A stretch of DNA of 64,000 nt, from contig NZ_FOFB01000015.1 in assembly GCF_900110645.1 (NCBI RefSeq), positions 1 through 64,000 on the forward strand, written 5' to 3'. The translations under genes were made by a program, and so were the position numbers. Origin of the DNA: Neolewinella agarilytica. Lineage in GTDB: Bacteria; Bacteroidota; Bacteroidia; Chitinophagales; Saprospiraceae. The notes beneath the pieces are model-generated. The model saw only the letters and a list, made by a program, of their open reading frames with translations. It was not told where the DNA came from and did no database searches. Shown in pieces: positions 43,137-51,995 of this stretch (positions are counted from its first letter, which is position 1; each line of letters opens with the position of its first letter).

Positions 43137-45938
43137 ATGATCAAGCTCCGTTTCTGTCTTCCGCTCTTCTTCCTGGCTTTGAGCCTTGGCCTGTCGGCCC
43201 AAAACTGTCGCTTTCAGCTACTGATGGAAGACCTGGTGACCGAAGATGGCTGGAATGGCGGAGAGCTGACCATCCGGGTCAATGGCGTCCCCTCCGTCTA
43301 CACCCTGGAAGACGGCCGTTCTGCAGCTGTCTTTTTCCCGGTCAGCACCGGTGATGCGGTGAGCCTTGATTTCCTTTCGGGGCCTTTCGGAGAAGAGATT
43401 ACCTTTTCTATTCTCGACAATAACGACAGCCTGATATACCGGGGCGCTAACCTGGAGACCGGCCTGGACGTTTTCTCCTTTACGGCGGCCTGCGTAGCCT
43501 GTGCGCCACCGCCCGCCTCTACTATTGAGTTGTTCCGGGTCAGGTCTACCACCGCCGACATCAAGTTTCAACCGGGAGACCCGGCCAACAACCCCCAATA
43601 CCGGATCGAATACGGACAAGGAGAAACGTTTGACCCCGCTACGGATATGACGGGAGAGCAAGTGTTGCTTACCGACACGATGACCCGCGTCACCGACCTG
43701 CAACCGGACACCGTCTACGCCTTCTGGGTGAGTACCATCTGCCAGACCCTGGATGACACCAGTGCCCGCCGTGGTCCCTTCCTCATCCAGACCCAAAAGC
43801 AGGCCGACGTCGGCATTACGGCCCTGGCCTCTCCGCTGAGTGGCTGTGACCTGAGTACGGAGGCCGTCACCATCGGCATTACCAACTTTGGTGGCGAGGC
43901 TCAGGCCTTTTTCAACGTCGACTTCGCCATCAATGATCAGCCCGCGGGTGTTGGCCGCCCGCAGGACGGCATCTTCACCGGTGTGGTCGGGGTAGACAGT
44001 ACCGAGTTTTTCACCTTCGACATCAATGCCTTTCTGGACCAACCGGGCACCTACAAATTTACCGTCTGGACCGAGCTCGAAGGCGATGAAGACATGACGA
44101 ATGACACCATGGACTTTTTCGTGGTGCATACGCCGCTGATCGCAGAGCTACCCTATACCGAAAACTTCGAAGACAGCGATGGCTTCTGGCGCGGAGAGCG
44201 CGCCGGCCGCAGCCCCGTCTCCTGGCAGTGGGGCCTGCCTAACGGAGTAACTCTTGATCGTGCCCCACAGGGCGAACGCGCCTGGGTGACGAACCTGCGC
44301 GGCGACCACAACAACAACGAGATGAGCTACCTCTACTCGCCCTGTTTTGATCTGACGGACCGCACGGAGGATCCCTTCTTCAGCGCCGTCCTGCAACTCG
44401 AACTGGAGGATGACTTTGACCACGCCTGGCTCGAGCTGACCACCGACCAGGGCGAAAACTGGACCAAAGTACTTACCAGCCCCGCCGGCTATAACTGGTA
44501 TAACGACCTGCCGAACCAGTGGTGGGAAAGCAACGACGGCTTCGCCGCAGAGCCGCTGATGGTGGCCCAACTCATTGAAGGAGTCGCCGGGCTGGGCGAA
44601 ATTCAGTTCCGCTTCGCCTTTGAGTCCAGCCGCGACGACACCATGGAAGGTGTTCTGGTGGATGCCGTCAGCCTGGGGGACCGGGCGGAGAATAATCTGG
44701 CGGCAGTGACGGCGCGGGTGAGTTCGGCCTGTGCTCCATTCACTAACGCCGGCCTTAATTTTACTTTCGCCAACGTAGGCACCACTACCGCCCGAAACAT
44801 CGACATCAACTACCTGCTCTCCGGAGCTGTCGTTACGGAACGTTATCCAGACACTCTGCGACCCGGGCAAACAGCGGTATTCACCGCTTCCCTGCCTGGC
44901 GCGAACACTTTTACCGATCCCTTTCCGGTCTGGGTTACCCTTACCGGCGACGTGCAGGCAAGTAACGACACTGCTTTGGTTGCTTTCGAGACCAACCAAC
45001 CCGTTCCCTTCCTCGAAGATTTTTCTGACGGTGAATACCCCGATCGCTGGAACAACACCGGAGGAATATTCCGGGTAGCCCAGGCTCCGAGCGGTACTTT
45101 GGCCTTGTTCGATACCATCGGTATTACTGCTGGCAACAACAGCTTCAGCACGGCGGAGTACACGGGAATTGAGATTACGGACTCGCTGCGGTTTACCGTT
45201 ACGCTGAGTGATCCGGGAATGCCTGACGTCAGCACCGGTTTCGTCAGACTTACCATTGGGCGGGATGAGTGTGATGTAACCGGAGAATTCGTGGTGATTG
45301 ATACGCTGCGATCCGGTGACTACGCTTTCAGCCTGGAGACATTTGAGGGTACCCCCGTTCGGTTTACCTTCCTCTTTGAGGCCCTCTCTGGTGAGACCGT
45401 CGTGGAAATCAACAGCGTCAGCATCCCCCGCTGCCCCGAAGATCTCGGTCTGGTGACGGACATCCTCAACGTCACTGATCCTGAGGAAGACGATGGTGTA
45501 GCTACCGTCTACGTCTTCGACGGCCTGGCGCCTTACACCTTCGAGTGGAGTACCGGAGAGACCGTCGCCTCCCTGGGCGACTTAGCGATCGGCAACTATG
45601 CCGTAACCGTTACGGATGCGCTGGGATGTACCGACAACATTGCCTTCGAAGTTGACTTCGGCACGGATGCGGAAGACCCCGAAGGCCTGCTCTCCAGTCT
45701 CAACGTTTCTCCTAACCCGACGAGCGGCTTGCTCAACCTTCGCCTCGAACTACCCGAAAGCAGCGAACTCACCGCAACCATCTATGACCTGACCGGGCGT
45801 GAGCTGTTGCGCCGTGACTTCGGTCGTAGCCGACTGCTAAATGAGGGGCTTGAGCTCAGTAACTTCCCTGCAGGTATTTACCTCCTCCGGGTGAATACAG
45901 GCCTGGCGGCACGGACGGTGCGGGTGGTGCTTCGGTAG
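43137..45938 (+). CDS. T9SS cargo protein with fibronectin III-like and SprB-like modules
   Basis: The 933-residue secreted protein has a signal peptide ending LGLSAQ. A fibronectin type III-like module is near residues 125-220 (PQYRIEYGQGETF ... VTDLQPDTVYAFWV). CARDB-like or adhesin beta modules follow, with a MAM-like segment (PYTENFEDSDGFW ... about 340-520), repeated in part later. One SprB-type repeat is near 800-840 (LAPYTFEWSTGETV ... GNYAVTVTDALGCTD). The C-terminus is a T9SS type A sorting domain (LNVSPNPTSG ... NFPAGIYLLRV). It is likely exported to the surface; ligand unknown. Confidence 0.9.
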   Translation: MIKLRFCLPLFFLALSLGLSAQNCRFQLLMEDLVTEDGWNGGELTIRVNGVPSVYTLEDGRSAAVFFPVSTGDAVSLDFLSGPFGEEITFSILDNNDSLIYRGANLETGLDVFSFTAACVACAPPPASTIELFRVRSTTADIKFQPGDPANNPQYRIEYGQGETFDPATDMTGEQVLLTDTMTRVTDLQPDTVYAFWVSTICQTLDDTSARRGPFLIQTQKQADVGITALASPLSGCDLSTEAVTIGITNFGGEAQAFFNVDFAINDQPAGVGRPQDGIFTGVVGVDSTEFFTFDINAFLDQPGTYKFTVWTELEGDEDMTNDTMDFFVVHTPLIAELPYTENFEDSDGFWRGERAGRSPVSWQWGLPNGVTLDRAPQGERAWVTNLRGDHNNNEMSYLYSPCFDLTDRTEDPFFSAVLQLELEDDFDHAWLELTTDQGENWTKVLTSPAGYNWYNDLPNQWWESNDGFAAEPLMVAQLIEGVAGLGEIQFRFAFESSRDDTMEGVLVDAVSLGDRAENNLAAVTARVSSACAPFTNAGLNFTFANVGTTTARNIDINYLLSGAVVTERYPDTLRPGQTAVFTASLPGANTFTDPFPVWVTLTGDVQASNDTALVAFETNQPVPFLEDFSDGEYPDRWNNTGGIFRVAQAPSGTLALFDTIGITAGNNSFSTAEYTGIEITDSLRFTVTLSDPGMPDVSTGFVRLTIGRDECDVTGEFVVIDTLRSGDYAFSLETFEGTPVRFTFLFEALSGETVVEINSVSIPRCPEDLGLVTDILNVTDPEEDDGVATVYVFDGLAPYTFEWSTGETVASLGDLAIGNYAVTVTDALGCTDNIAFEVDFGTDAEDPEGLLSSLNVSPNPTSGLLNLRLELPESSELTATIYDLTGRELLRRDFGRSRLLNEGLELSNFPAGIYLLRVNTGLAARTVRVVLR

Positions 45939-46060
45939 TCTTCTAGTGTCAGTAGTTTTGTAGGCTACCGCACCTGGGAAGTGGGGAGAAGCTTTTGGGG
46001 CTGCTGCGCAGCTAATGAGTTCGCACGCAGAGTTCGCAGAGCGGAGGAGTGGGAAGGAGA
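45939..46060. repeat. GGCTRCCGCA-family repeat region
   Basis: TAGTCTTCTAGTGTCAGTAG, then GTAGGCTACCGCACCTGGG (about 45961-45979), is followed by CTGCTGCGCAGCTAATGAG and ACGCAGAGTTCGCAGAGCGG, units that also occur in the element at 33213. Confidence 0.6.
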
Positions 46061-46138
46061 AAGGGTCTCCTTACGACCATTTTGCAGCAATCCGCCCTGC
46101 CATCAAACTAATCCGCCCGGAAAAGACTTTAAGTAGCC

Positions 46139-47302
46139 ATGAAGATTGGAGTAGTTTGTTACCCTACCTACGGTGGTAGTGGTGTGTTGGCCACAGAACT
46201 AGGTTTGGGAATGGCCCGTAGGGGCCATGAGGTTCATTTTATTACCTATCGCCGCCCGGCAAGATTGGGTAATTTCCAGACTAATGTTTTCTACCATGAA
46301 GTAGATAGTGGAGCCGATTATCCACTCTTTGAGTACGTGCCTTACGAAACCTCGCTCGCCTCCAAGTTGGTAGATGTCATTGAGAACTACGGCATCGAGC
46401 TGCTACACGTACATTATGCGGTCCCACACGCCTCAGTGGCATATATGGCGCGGAAGATCCTCATCAGTCGGGGTAAGTATGTGCCCTTCGTTACTACCCT
46501 GCACGGGACGGACATTACCCTGGTGGGCACTAACCCCGCCTTTGCCCCGACGATCACCTTTGCCATTAACAAGTCTGATGGGGTAACGGCCGTATCCAAA
46601 TCCCTGAAGAAGGACACATTGGACAACTTCGAGATCTGCCGCAAGATCGAGGTGATCTACAACTTCATTGACTTTAAGCGCTTTAAGCGCGACAATAAAG
46701 AACACTTCAAGGCCGCCATTGCTCCGAACGGAGAGCGCATCCTGATCCACGTATCCAACTTCCGCCCGGTGAAACGGGTAGACGACGTGATCTACATCTT
46801 CAAGATCGTCCACGACGAAATCCCCAGCAAGCTCCTCCTCATCGGCGATGGCCCCGAACGGAGCCGCTGTGAAGAACTGAGCCGTAAGCTCGGCCTGAGT
46901 CAAGACATCCGCTTCCTCGGCAAACAGGATGCCATCGAGGAGCTGCTCGCCGTCTCTGATCTCTTCCTCCTACCCTCTGCCAGCGAGTCTTTCGGCCTGG
47001 CCGCCCTGGAGGCCATGGCCTGCCAGGTTCCCGTCATCTCCAGCGACGTGGGCGGTATCCCCGAGGTAAACATCGACGGGCAGACCGGCTACCTCTCCGG
47101 CGTAGGCATGGTCGACAAGATGGCGGAGGATGCCCTCCGCATCCTGAAGGACGATAAAATCCTCGGCCGTTTCCGCGCCGCCGCGCTGGCGCAGGCCGCC
47201 CGCTTCGATATTGAGGAGATCATCCCTAAATACGAGAACTACTATAAAGAGGTCATCCAGAACAGTATTAACACGGTGGAAGAGCCGGAAAGTGAGTGTT
47301 AA
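46139..47302 (+). CDS. bshA: N-acetyl-alpha-D-glucosaminyl L-malate synthase
   Basis: BshA transfers GlcNAc from UDP-GlcNAc to L-malate, the first step of bacillithiol synthesis. The 387-residue GT-B glycosyltransferase has the BshA N-terminus MKIGVVCYPTYGGSGVLATE, VPHASVAYMARK and TTLHGTDITLVG, and the C-terminal family 4 signature ESFGLAALEAMACQVPVI with the nucleotide-binding EX7E glutamates. Later genes of the pathway (bshB, bshC) are not in the window. It is probably monocistronic, with the tRNA gene downstream under its own promoter. Confidence 0.96.
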   Translation: MKIGVVCYPTYGGSGVLATELGLGMARRGHEVHFITYRRPARLGNFQTNVFYHEVDSGADYPLFEYVPYETSLASKLVDVIENYGIELLHVHYAVPHASVAYMARKILISRGKYVPFVTTLHGTDITLVGTNPAFAPTITFAINKSDGVTAVSKSLKKDTLDNFEICRKIEVIYNFIDFKRFKRDNKEHFKAAIAPNGERILIHVSNFRPVKRVDDVIYIFKIVHDEIPSKLLLIGDGPERSRCEELSRKLGLSQDIRFLGKQDAIEELLAVSDLFLLPSASESFGLAALEAMACQVPVISSDVGGIPEVNIDGQTGYLSGVGMVDKMAEDALRILKDDKILGRFRAAALAQAARFDIEEIIPKYENYYKEVIQNSINTVEEPESEC

Positions 47303-47332
47303 TCAATAATGGAGACAAAATTTCTCATCCTG

Positions 47333-47363
47333 TTGCACAAAACCACTTGCCTGCCTATCTTTG
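47333..47363 (+). promoter_or_regulatory. Predicted promoter of the tRNA gene
   Basis: TTG at 47333-47335 is followed after 20 bases by TATCTTTG at 47356-47363, an exact Bacteroidota promoter match, 18 bases before the tRNA. Confidence 0.65.
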
Positions 47364-47381
47364 CAGCCGCTTAACCAAAAT

Positions 47382-47455
47382 GGCGCGGTAGCTCAGCCGG
47401 TTAGAGCGCAGGATTCATAATCCTGAGGTCGGGTGTTCGAGTCACCCTCGCGCTA
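47382..47455 (+). tRNA. tRNA-Met (anticodon CAT)
   Basis: The 74-base cloverleaf has acceptor GGCGCGG / TCGCGCT with G-U ends, D arm GCTC/GAGC, anticodon stem CAGGA/TCCTG with loop TTCATAA, and T arm GGGTG-TTCGAGT-CACCC. CCA is not encoded. There are no three G-C pairs in the anticodon stem and no C1-A72 mismatch, so it is not the initiator. Elongator Met is the best call; a lysidine-modified tRNA-Ile is the alternative. Confidence 0.93.
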
Positions 47456-47468
47456 CATAGAAAGTCAG

Positions 47469-47500
47469 GGAGTTACGGTGAAAACCGTGACTCCTTTTTT
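47469..47500 (+). terminator. Intrinsic terminator after the tRNA
   Basis: GGAGTTACGGT pairs with ACCGTGACTCC (one wobble) around a GAAA loop, followed by six T. The remaining bases up to 47753 show no gene; I could not place a promoter for the next gene. Confidence 0.85.
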
Positions 47501-47753
47501 CTTTCCCTTCCTTTGGGGCAGCATCTAAAGCCATACTCATCCGTCCTCCCTTCTTAAAAGTGCAGCCCTCTTTCGCAACGGAGTGGCTTAAAAGACTACG
47601 GGCTTGCAGTTAGTGCACACTAATATCAAAATTTTCCTCAAATTTGCGCCCCCTAAGGAAGTGACCCTGTAAAGGTTTCACGTCAAAAGAGCCGAGCGAT
47701 GAGTAAAATCACTGTTCGCTAACTAGTATTCAAACCAATTAATTCTTACTTAC

Positions 47754-48725
47754 ATGAAGAATATTTTCACTTTTATCCTCCTCTTTGTGCTGGCTGCCGG
47801 CGGCATCCAGGCTCAAACGCTGGAAGAAGTCAAAGCAAAGAAGGCCGAACTGATGGCTATGCAGAGCGAGAAGCAAGCAGAAGCTGATGCTTTCAATGGT
47901 GAGCTGGCTGATCTCAGCAAGCAGATTGAATTACTCTCAGGATGGCAGACCGGCATTAGCGGCTTGCTGGGCCTCAACTTCGGCGGTTCTAACAACTGGG
48001 CAGCCAATGCTAACCCCAACAGTTCTTCTTCTACCCTCAACATTGGTGTAAACGGCTACGCTAACAACATCAAAGAGAAGACTTTCTGGCGGAATACCCT
48101 GACGACCAACGTAAGCTGGCAGGGCCTCGACAACAACACCAATGATGATCAGGCAGGAAGCGACTTCCTCGAAAATCGTAACGGTGATGTTCTCATCGCT
48201 TCTTCTCTCTACGGTTTCCGCCTCTCTCCGGACATCGCCGCTACGGTTTTAGGTGACCTGAACACCTCCGTGTTCAACTTCCTCAGCCCCGGTACCGCAG
48301 ACGTCGGTGTTGGCGCTACCTGGACGCCTTCCTCTATTCCTAATCTGGTAGTGGTGGCTCATCCCCTCACTTACCACTTCGCTTTTTCTGGTGCTGACGC
48401 AGTGGAGAGCCAGTCTGCCCTTGGCGCCAAGATCAAGGCAACTTACGCTCTGGAGCTTCCCGGCGGCGTGGCATGGACCTCTAACCTCGGCGTTTTCCTT
48501 CCTTACAGCAACGACGAGACAACGATCCCCTTCATCGATGAGAACGGCGTAGAAATGACCAGCGAAGAAGGCTTGTTCGAGTACACCTGGATCAACTCTT
48601 TCAATATCGCTGATCTTTGGAAAGGCGTAGGTGTTGGCTTTACCGTTGGCATTCGCAAGGCAGGCTTCGAGTACCCTCCCGGACTCCAGTCTTACACGGC
48701 TTTGGGCCTGACTTACGGTTTCTAA
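47754..48725 (+). CDS. DUF3078 family protein, probable outer-membrane barrel
   Basis: The 323-residue protein has a signal peptide ending GGIQAQ and a short coiled-coil stretch (LEEVKAKKAELMAMQSEKQ). The DUF3078 body follows: WQTGISGLLGLNFGGSNNWAA, then FWRNTLTTNVSWQGLDN and repeated beta-strands, ending SYTALGLTYGF with a C-terminal aromatic. This looks like an outer-membrane barrel. The family is widespread in Bacteroidota with no known function. A hairpin terminator follows at 48784-48823. Confidence 0.88.
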   Translation: MKNIFTFILLFVLAAGGIQAQTLEEVKAKKAELMAMQSEKQAEADAFNGELADLSKQIELLSGWQTGISGLLGLNFGGSNNWAANANPNSSSSTLNIGVNGYANNIKEKTFWRNTLTTNVSWQGLDNNTNDDQAGSDFLENRNGDVLIASSLYGFRLSPDIAATVLGDLNTSVFNFLSPGTADVGVGATWTPSSIPNLVVVAHPLTYHFAFSGADAVESQSALGAKIKATYALELPGGVAWTSNLGVFLPYSNDETTIPFIDENGVEMTSEEGLFEYTWINSFNIADLWKGVGVGFTVGIRKAGFEYPPGLQSYTALGLTYGF

Positions 48726-48750
48726 ACCAAATTTTCAGTGCATTGCAGGT

Positions 48751-48771
48751 GGCGCAGCCGCAGGTGCAATG
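48751..48771 (-). repeat. Dispersed TGCACCTGCG motif (one of the copies)
   Basis: Read on the minus strand it gives CATTGCACCTGCGGCTGCGCC, directly after the DUF3078 stop codon. All copies are listed in the matching finding. Confidence 0.75.
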
Positions 48772-48783
48772 TTAAACGCCAGA

Positions 48784-48823
48784 GAAGGCAATGAGAGCTC
48801 GGATGCTTTCATTGCCTTCTTTG
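48784..48823 (+). terminator. Intrinsic terminator after the DUF3078 gene
   Basis: GAAGGCAATGA and TCATTGCCTTC pair perfectly over 11 bp with a 14-base loop, followed by a T-rich stretch. Confidence 0.7.
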
Positions 48824-48936
48824 CTTTCCGGCAGAATTGTTTCTTTGCGCCTCTTCATTCTGCAAGCTCTGTAACCACATCCGCGCCTCATTTTGCTAAA
48901 TGACTCCGTCGCCGCCGCCCTTAGGATATGCGATAT

Positions 48937-49465
48937 GCGATATGCGATTGGCGATATTTGATATGCGATTTAGTCGCCGGCCACAAGTCATTCATTAACG
49001 AGAAAAGCTACACGCCGCCGCAGAATCATTAGTCCCAGTGGGGACGGATCTAAATTCCTAGCGACGGTACGGAGTGGCGGCGAAGCCGCAACGGAGTGAC
49101 TCGACCGGAGAAGACAGGCGATATGCGATTGGCGATATTTGATATACGATTTAGTCCCCGCCCAAATGTCATTCAGTAACGAGGATAATTACACGCCACC
49201 GCAGAATCCTTAGTCCCGGCAGGGACGGATCTAAATTCCTAGCGACGGTACGCAGTGGCGGCGAAGCCGCAACGGAGTGACTCGACCGGAGAAGACAGGC
49301 GATATGCGATTGGCGATATTTGATATACGATTTAGTCCCCGCCCAAATGTCATTCAGTAACGAGGATAATTACACGCCACCGCAGAATCCTTAGTCCCGG
49401 CAGGGACGGATCTAAATTCCTAGCGACGGTACGCAGTGGCGGCGAAGCCGCAACGGAGTGACTCG
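48937..49465. repeat. 181-bp tandem repeat, 2.9 copies
   Basis: Units start at 48937, 49118 and 49299 with GCGATATGCGATTGGCGATA. Units 2 and 3 are nearly identical, unit 1 differs at several positions, and unit 3 stops 14 bases short. Each unit holds a GATATGCG microrepeat, a segment CAGAATCNTTAGTCCC, and a palindrome GGCGGCGAAGCCGC. There is no coding potential. It fills most of the gap between the DUF3078 gene and the MscS gene. Confidence 0.9.
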
Positions 49466-49504
49466 CATGCAAGAAAATAAAATGAGAATGTATCCGCCTG
49501 AAGT

Positions 49505-50353
49505 CTAGGTACCTTCGTGCGGAGGCAGCGCAGGACCTGCGTCCCGGCGGGTATGGATTTCCACCCCAGCGGAGGAGACCTTGCTAAAAGGAACGATGTA
49601 TTCGCTGTCTTCGGCCCGCAGGATAATATCGTTGTTATTGATCGTTATGATTTCCCCCCGCATTCCATCGATGGTTACCTCGTCGCCTACCTTCATCTTA
49701 CCGCGGTTATAAAAACCAGCCAGTAAGCTTCCCATCAGATGACGGCTGGCCATGCCGTAACCAATAGCAAAGGCACCAGCAATCCCCGCCAGCATAATGG
49801 AAATATTAGTTTCCATAAACCGGGTTTGCAACTGCGCCTGGCGCAAGGCGATAAGAACGATATTCAACAGTAAAAAGTAGAAAACAACATTACCGATCAG
49901 ATTACCAGAGGTAATCCCGAGCGATTTGCAAGTCGTAATAATGATTTTCTTGATTGCATCTGACAGAAAGATGCCCAACATCAGAACGACAAATGCCGTG
50001 ATACCATTAGGGATGAAGGCGATGAAATCAGACATCAGGTCTGAGATCATCCGCATTCCCAGGGCCTGAATAGCCGACATGGCGAAGATGATGATAATGA
50101 AGTAATACGCTCCCGACGCCGCAATTTTACTGGGCACCAGGTTAATATTAGACTTTTGGAAAATATCGATACTCATCAACTTCTCGGCCAGCTTGTCAAC
50201 TCCGATAGCAGATAATGACCGCTTGATGATGCGGGCGATAATTTTGGCCAGCAACCAACCGACCAGAAAAATGATTACAGCTTTGATCAATGCAGGAATA
50301 ATATCCAGCAATTGCAAAGTTTGCGCTTGTAAAACTTCAAATATGGACTCCAT
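49505..50353 (-). CDS. MscS-family mechanosensitive channel
   Basis: The 282-residue channel has three or four transmembrane helices (IPALIKAVIIFLVGWLLA, YYFIIIIFAMSAIQAL, TAFVVLMLGIFLSDA, NVVFYFLLLNIVLIAL). The MscS pore helix is AGIAGAFAIGYGMASRHLMGSLLAG. The beta domain with GDEVTIDGMRGEIITINNNDIILR follows. It is the short form without the large C-terminal cage. MscS channels open under membrane tension. It is the last gene of an operon with an ECF sigma factor and a small protein, so its level may be set by that sigma factor. Confidence 0.93.
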   Translation of the reverse strand: MESIFEVLQAQTLQLLDIIPALIKAVIIFLVGWLLAKIIARIIKRSLSAIGVDKLAEKLMSIDIFQKSNINLVPSKIAASGAYYFIIIIFAMSAIQALGMRMISDLMSDFIAFIPNGITAFVVLMLGIFLSDAIKKIIITTCKSLGITSGNLIGNVVFYFLLLNIVLIALRQAQLQTRFMETNISIMLAGIAGAFAIGYGMASRHLMGSLLAGFYNRGKMKVGDEVTIDGMRGEIITINNNDIILRAEDSEYIVPFSKVSSAGVEIHTRRDAGPALPPHEGT

Positions 50354-50359
50354 GGGTGC

Positions 50360-50653
50360 TTAACGTATAATCTCATCCTGATCGCCGGGCCCGGAGGGTA
50401 GTCTGCGATCGTTTAAATTGTCTTCAATACTTCCTCCTTCCTCAATGGTAAGGTACTCAGAATCCGGATTTATCACATCCCCGCCCGCTAAGACAGTAAT
50501 GGTATCCGCTACTTTCGGAAAGAAAAGCTCCACAACATCACCAATGAAGTGATAAGTCCCCAGACGGGATTCTACGGTATTACGAACTGTGTCCTGACGC
50601 ACTTGTACAAATGCGTTAATTTCTTCATCCTTAAGTTGTAGAAAACCGTTCAT
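50360..50653 (-). CDS. Small acidic protein coupled to the ECF sigma gene
   Basis: This 97-residue protein is soluble and has no signal peptide. A stretch near residues 20-55 (DTVRNTVESRLGTYHFIG, then VVELFFPKVADTITVLAGG) is hydrophobic-rich, and the C-terminus is acidic. Its ATG overlaps the sigma factor stop codon (TAATG), which implies tight translational coupling, and MscS starts 6 bases later. It could be a regulator of the sigma factor, but it lacks the zinc motif and membrane helix of known anti-sigmas. Function unknown. Confidence 0.75.
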   Translation of the reverse strand: MNGFLQLKDEEINAFVQVRQDTVRNTVESRLGTYHFIGDVVELFFPKVADTITVLAGGDVINPDSEYLTIEEGGSIEDNLNDRRLPSGPGDQDEIIR

Positions 50654-51252
50654 TAGCGTTCAATAGTGGATAGCGAGTTTTCTTTAAAGAATCTCTTTGC
50701 TTTTTCTTTGGCTCTTTTGAGTTGCATCTTAATGGCCGATTCATTTTTATCGAACATCTTGGCAATATCTTTAATCTTCACACCATCCTTATACTTCAAT
50801 AACAAAAGTGTCCGATCAGCATCTGACATTTTGAGTAAAACCCTACGCAATTCGTGTACTTGCATATTGATTAACTCTTGATCATTATCATCATCAATCT
50901 CAACATCTGGCGGGTTTTCCAGCTCATCAGCGAAAAGCTCCCGGCTTCTTTTTTCTTTGCGAATCTTATCGATACAGAAGTTGTAAGTGACCGAATAGAC
51001 CCACGTAGAAAACTTAGATTGTCCTTGAAACTTGCCCAGGTTCAAGAAAATTTTCGTGAAAATTTCCTGAGTTGCATCTTCAGCCTCATCCTGATCCCGA
51101 AGCATCGTGATCGCCTTGCTGTAAATCTTTCCAGCATACCGATCATGAAGCAATCGAAAACAAACACTATGCCGCTTCTCCCGGTAAGCCTGGATGATCG
51201 CAAGATCTTCCATCTCTGGTTGGCAAGGGCCCAAAGCGTGATCGCGAGACAT
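50653..51252 (-). CDS. ECF-type RNA polymerase sigma factor
   Basis: The protein has 199 residues from the ATG at 51252, or 186 from an internal ATG at 51213 that starts MEDLAIIQAYREK. Region 2 shows DEAEDATQEIFTKIFLNLGKFQGQSKFSTWVYSVTYNFCIDKIRK. Region 4 shows RTLLLLKYKDGVKIKDIAKMFDKNESAIKMQLKRAKEKAK. An acidic linker (PDVEIDDDNDQE) joins them. ECF factors direct RNA polymerase to stress or envelope genes. It is first in the operon with the 97-residue protein and MscS. Confidence 0.93.
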   Translation of the reverse strand: MSRDHALGPCQPEMEDLAIIQAYREKRHSVCFRLLHDRYAGKIYSKAITMLRDQDEAEDATQEIFTKIFLNLGKFQGQSKFSTWVYSVTYNFCIDKIRKEKRSRELFADELENPPDVEIDDDNDQELINMQVHELRRVLLKMSDADRTLLLLKYKDGVKIKDIAKMFDKNESAIKMQLKRAKEKAKRFFKENSLSTIER

Positions 51253-51536
51253 GTATCAGGTTTAATCCGGGCAGGTAACAAGAAAATCTGCCCTGGTGAG
51301 ACGTTATAGAAAAGTTATGGTCACGCAAGATAGTTATGAATTTTCATTCACGAAGAACGATCTGTGAATAAGGAGCAATTAGTCTCCTTAAAGTAGTCCT
51401 TTAGCCCCGTTTTTCGTCACTTCTTTTTTTAAGGGCAACACGGCTACATCTTATTTCGTTACCTGTTTACGTAATGAACTTGGACACTTTATCTAGTTAA
51501 GAGCACCATTTTTCCCCTACAACGAAACAATTCTAA

Positions 51537-51956
51537 ATGCGCCATTTGCTAATCATTGCTCTGCTGAGCTATGCAGCCCTCTCCTTTGCACAGGACCCGG
51601 CTGACATCTACCACAAAACCGTAGACCTGGACGAAATCAATCAGGTCAGCCTGGAGGTCTACGCCAACGACCAGCTGGAAGTTCGTCAGTGGCCCGGTGA
51701 CGACATCCTGATTGAAACCAGCGTCAAGCTAAACAACGGCAAGCCGCACATCCTGAAATTTTTCCTGGAAAAAAAGAGATGGGAACTGGCCGAAGAGGTA
51801 AACGGCGACCAGCTGCAACTTGTGAGCGCCGATCAAACCCGTCGGATGGTTCAGGGTACGGAAGGAACGACATCAGAGACGGTCCTTATCGTCGTTTATA
51901 TGCCCGAAGAGTTTAAAGAAGCGGGCAACAATACCTTCCGCCGGGAAAGCCGTTAG
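51537..51956 (+). CDS. Small secreted protein of unknown function
   Basis: The 139-residue protein has a signal peptide ending ALSFAQ. The mature part shows beta-strand segments (INQVSLEVYANDQLEVRQWPGDDILIETSVKL) that recall the start of DUF4097-type putative adhesin domains, but it is shorter than these and lacks the repeats. It ends soon before the FAD dehydrogenase gene (39 bases), which has its own possible promoter box TACCTTCG. Function unknown. Confidence 0.75.
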   Translation: MRHLLIIALLSYAALSFAQDPADIYHKTVDLDEINQVSLEVYANDQLEVRQWPGDDILIETSVKLNNGKPHILKFFLEKKRWELAEEVNGDQLQLVSADQTRRMVQGTEGTTSETVLIVVYMPEEFKEAGNNTFRRESR

Positions 51957-51995
51957 CGATCCTTTTTCGACTCAAACTACCGTACCTTCGCCCCA

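Noticed and set aside
48937-49465. Tandem repeat considered as CRISPR or rRNA spacer
   Set aside because: The unit is 181 bp without spacer structure, and no rRNA or cas genes are near.
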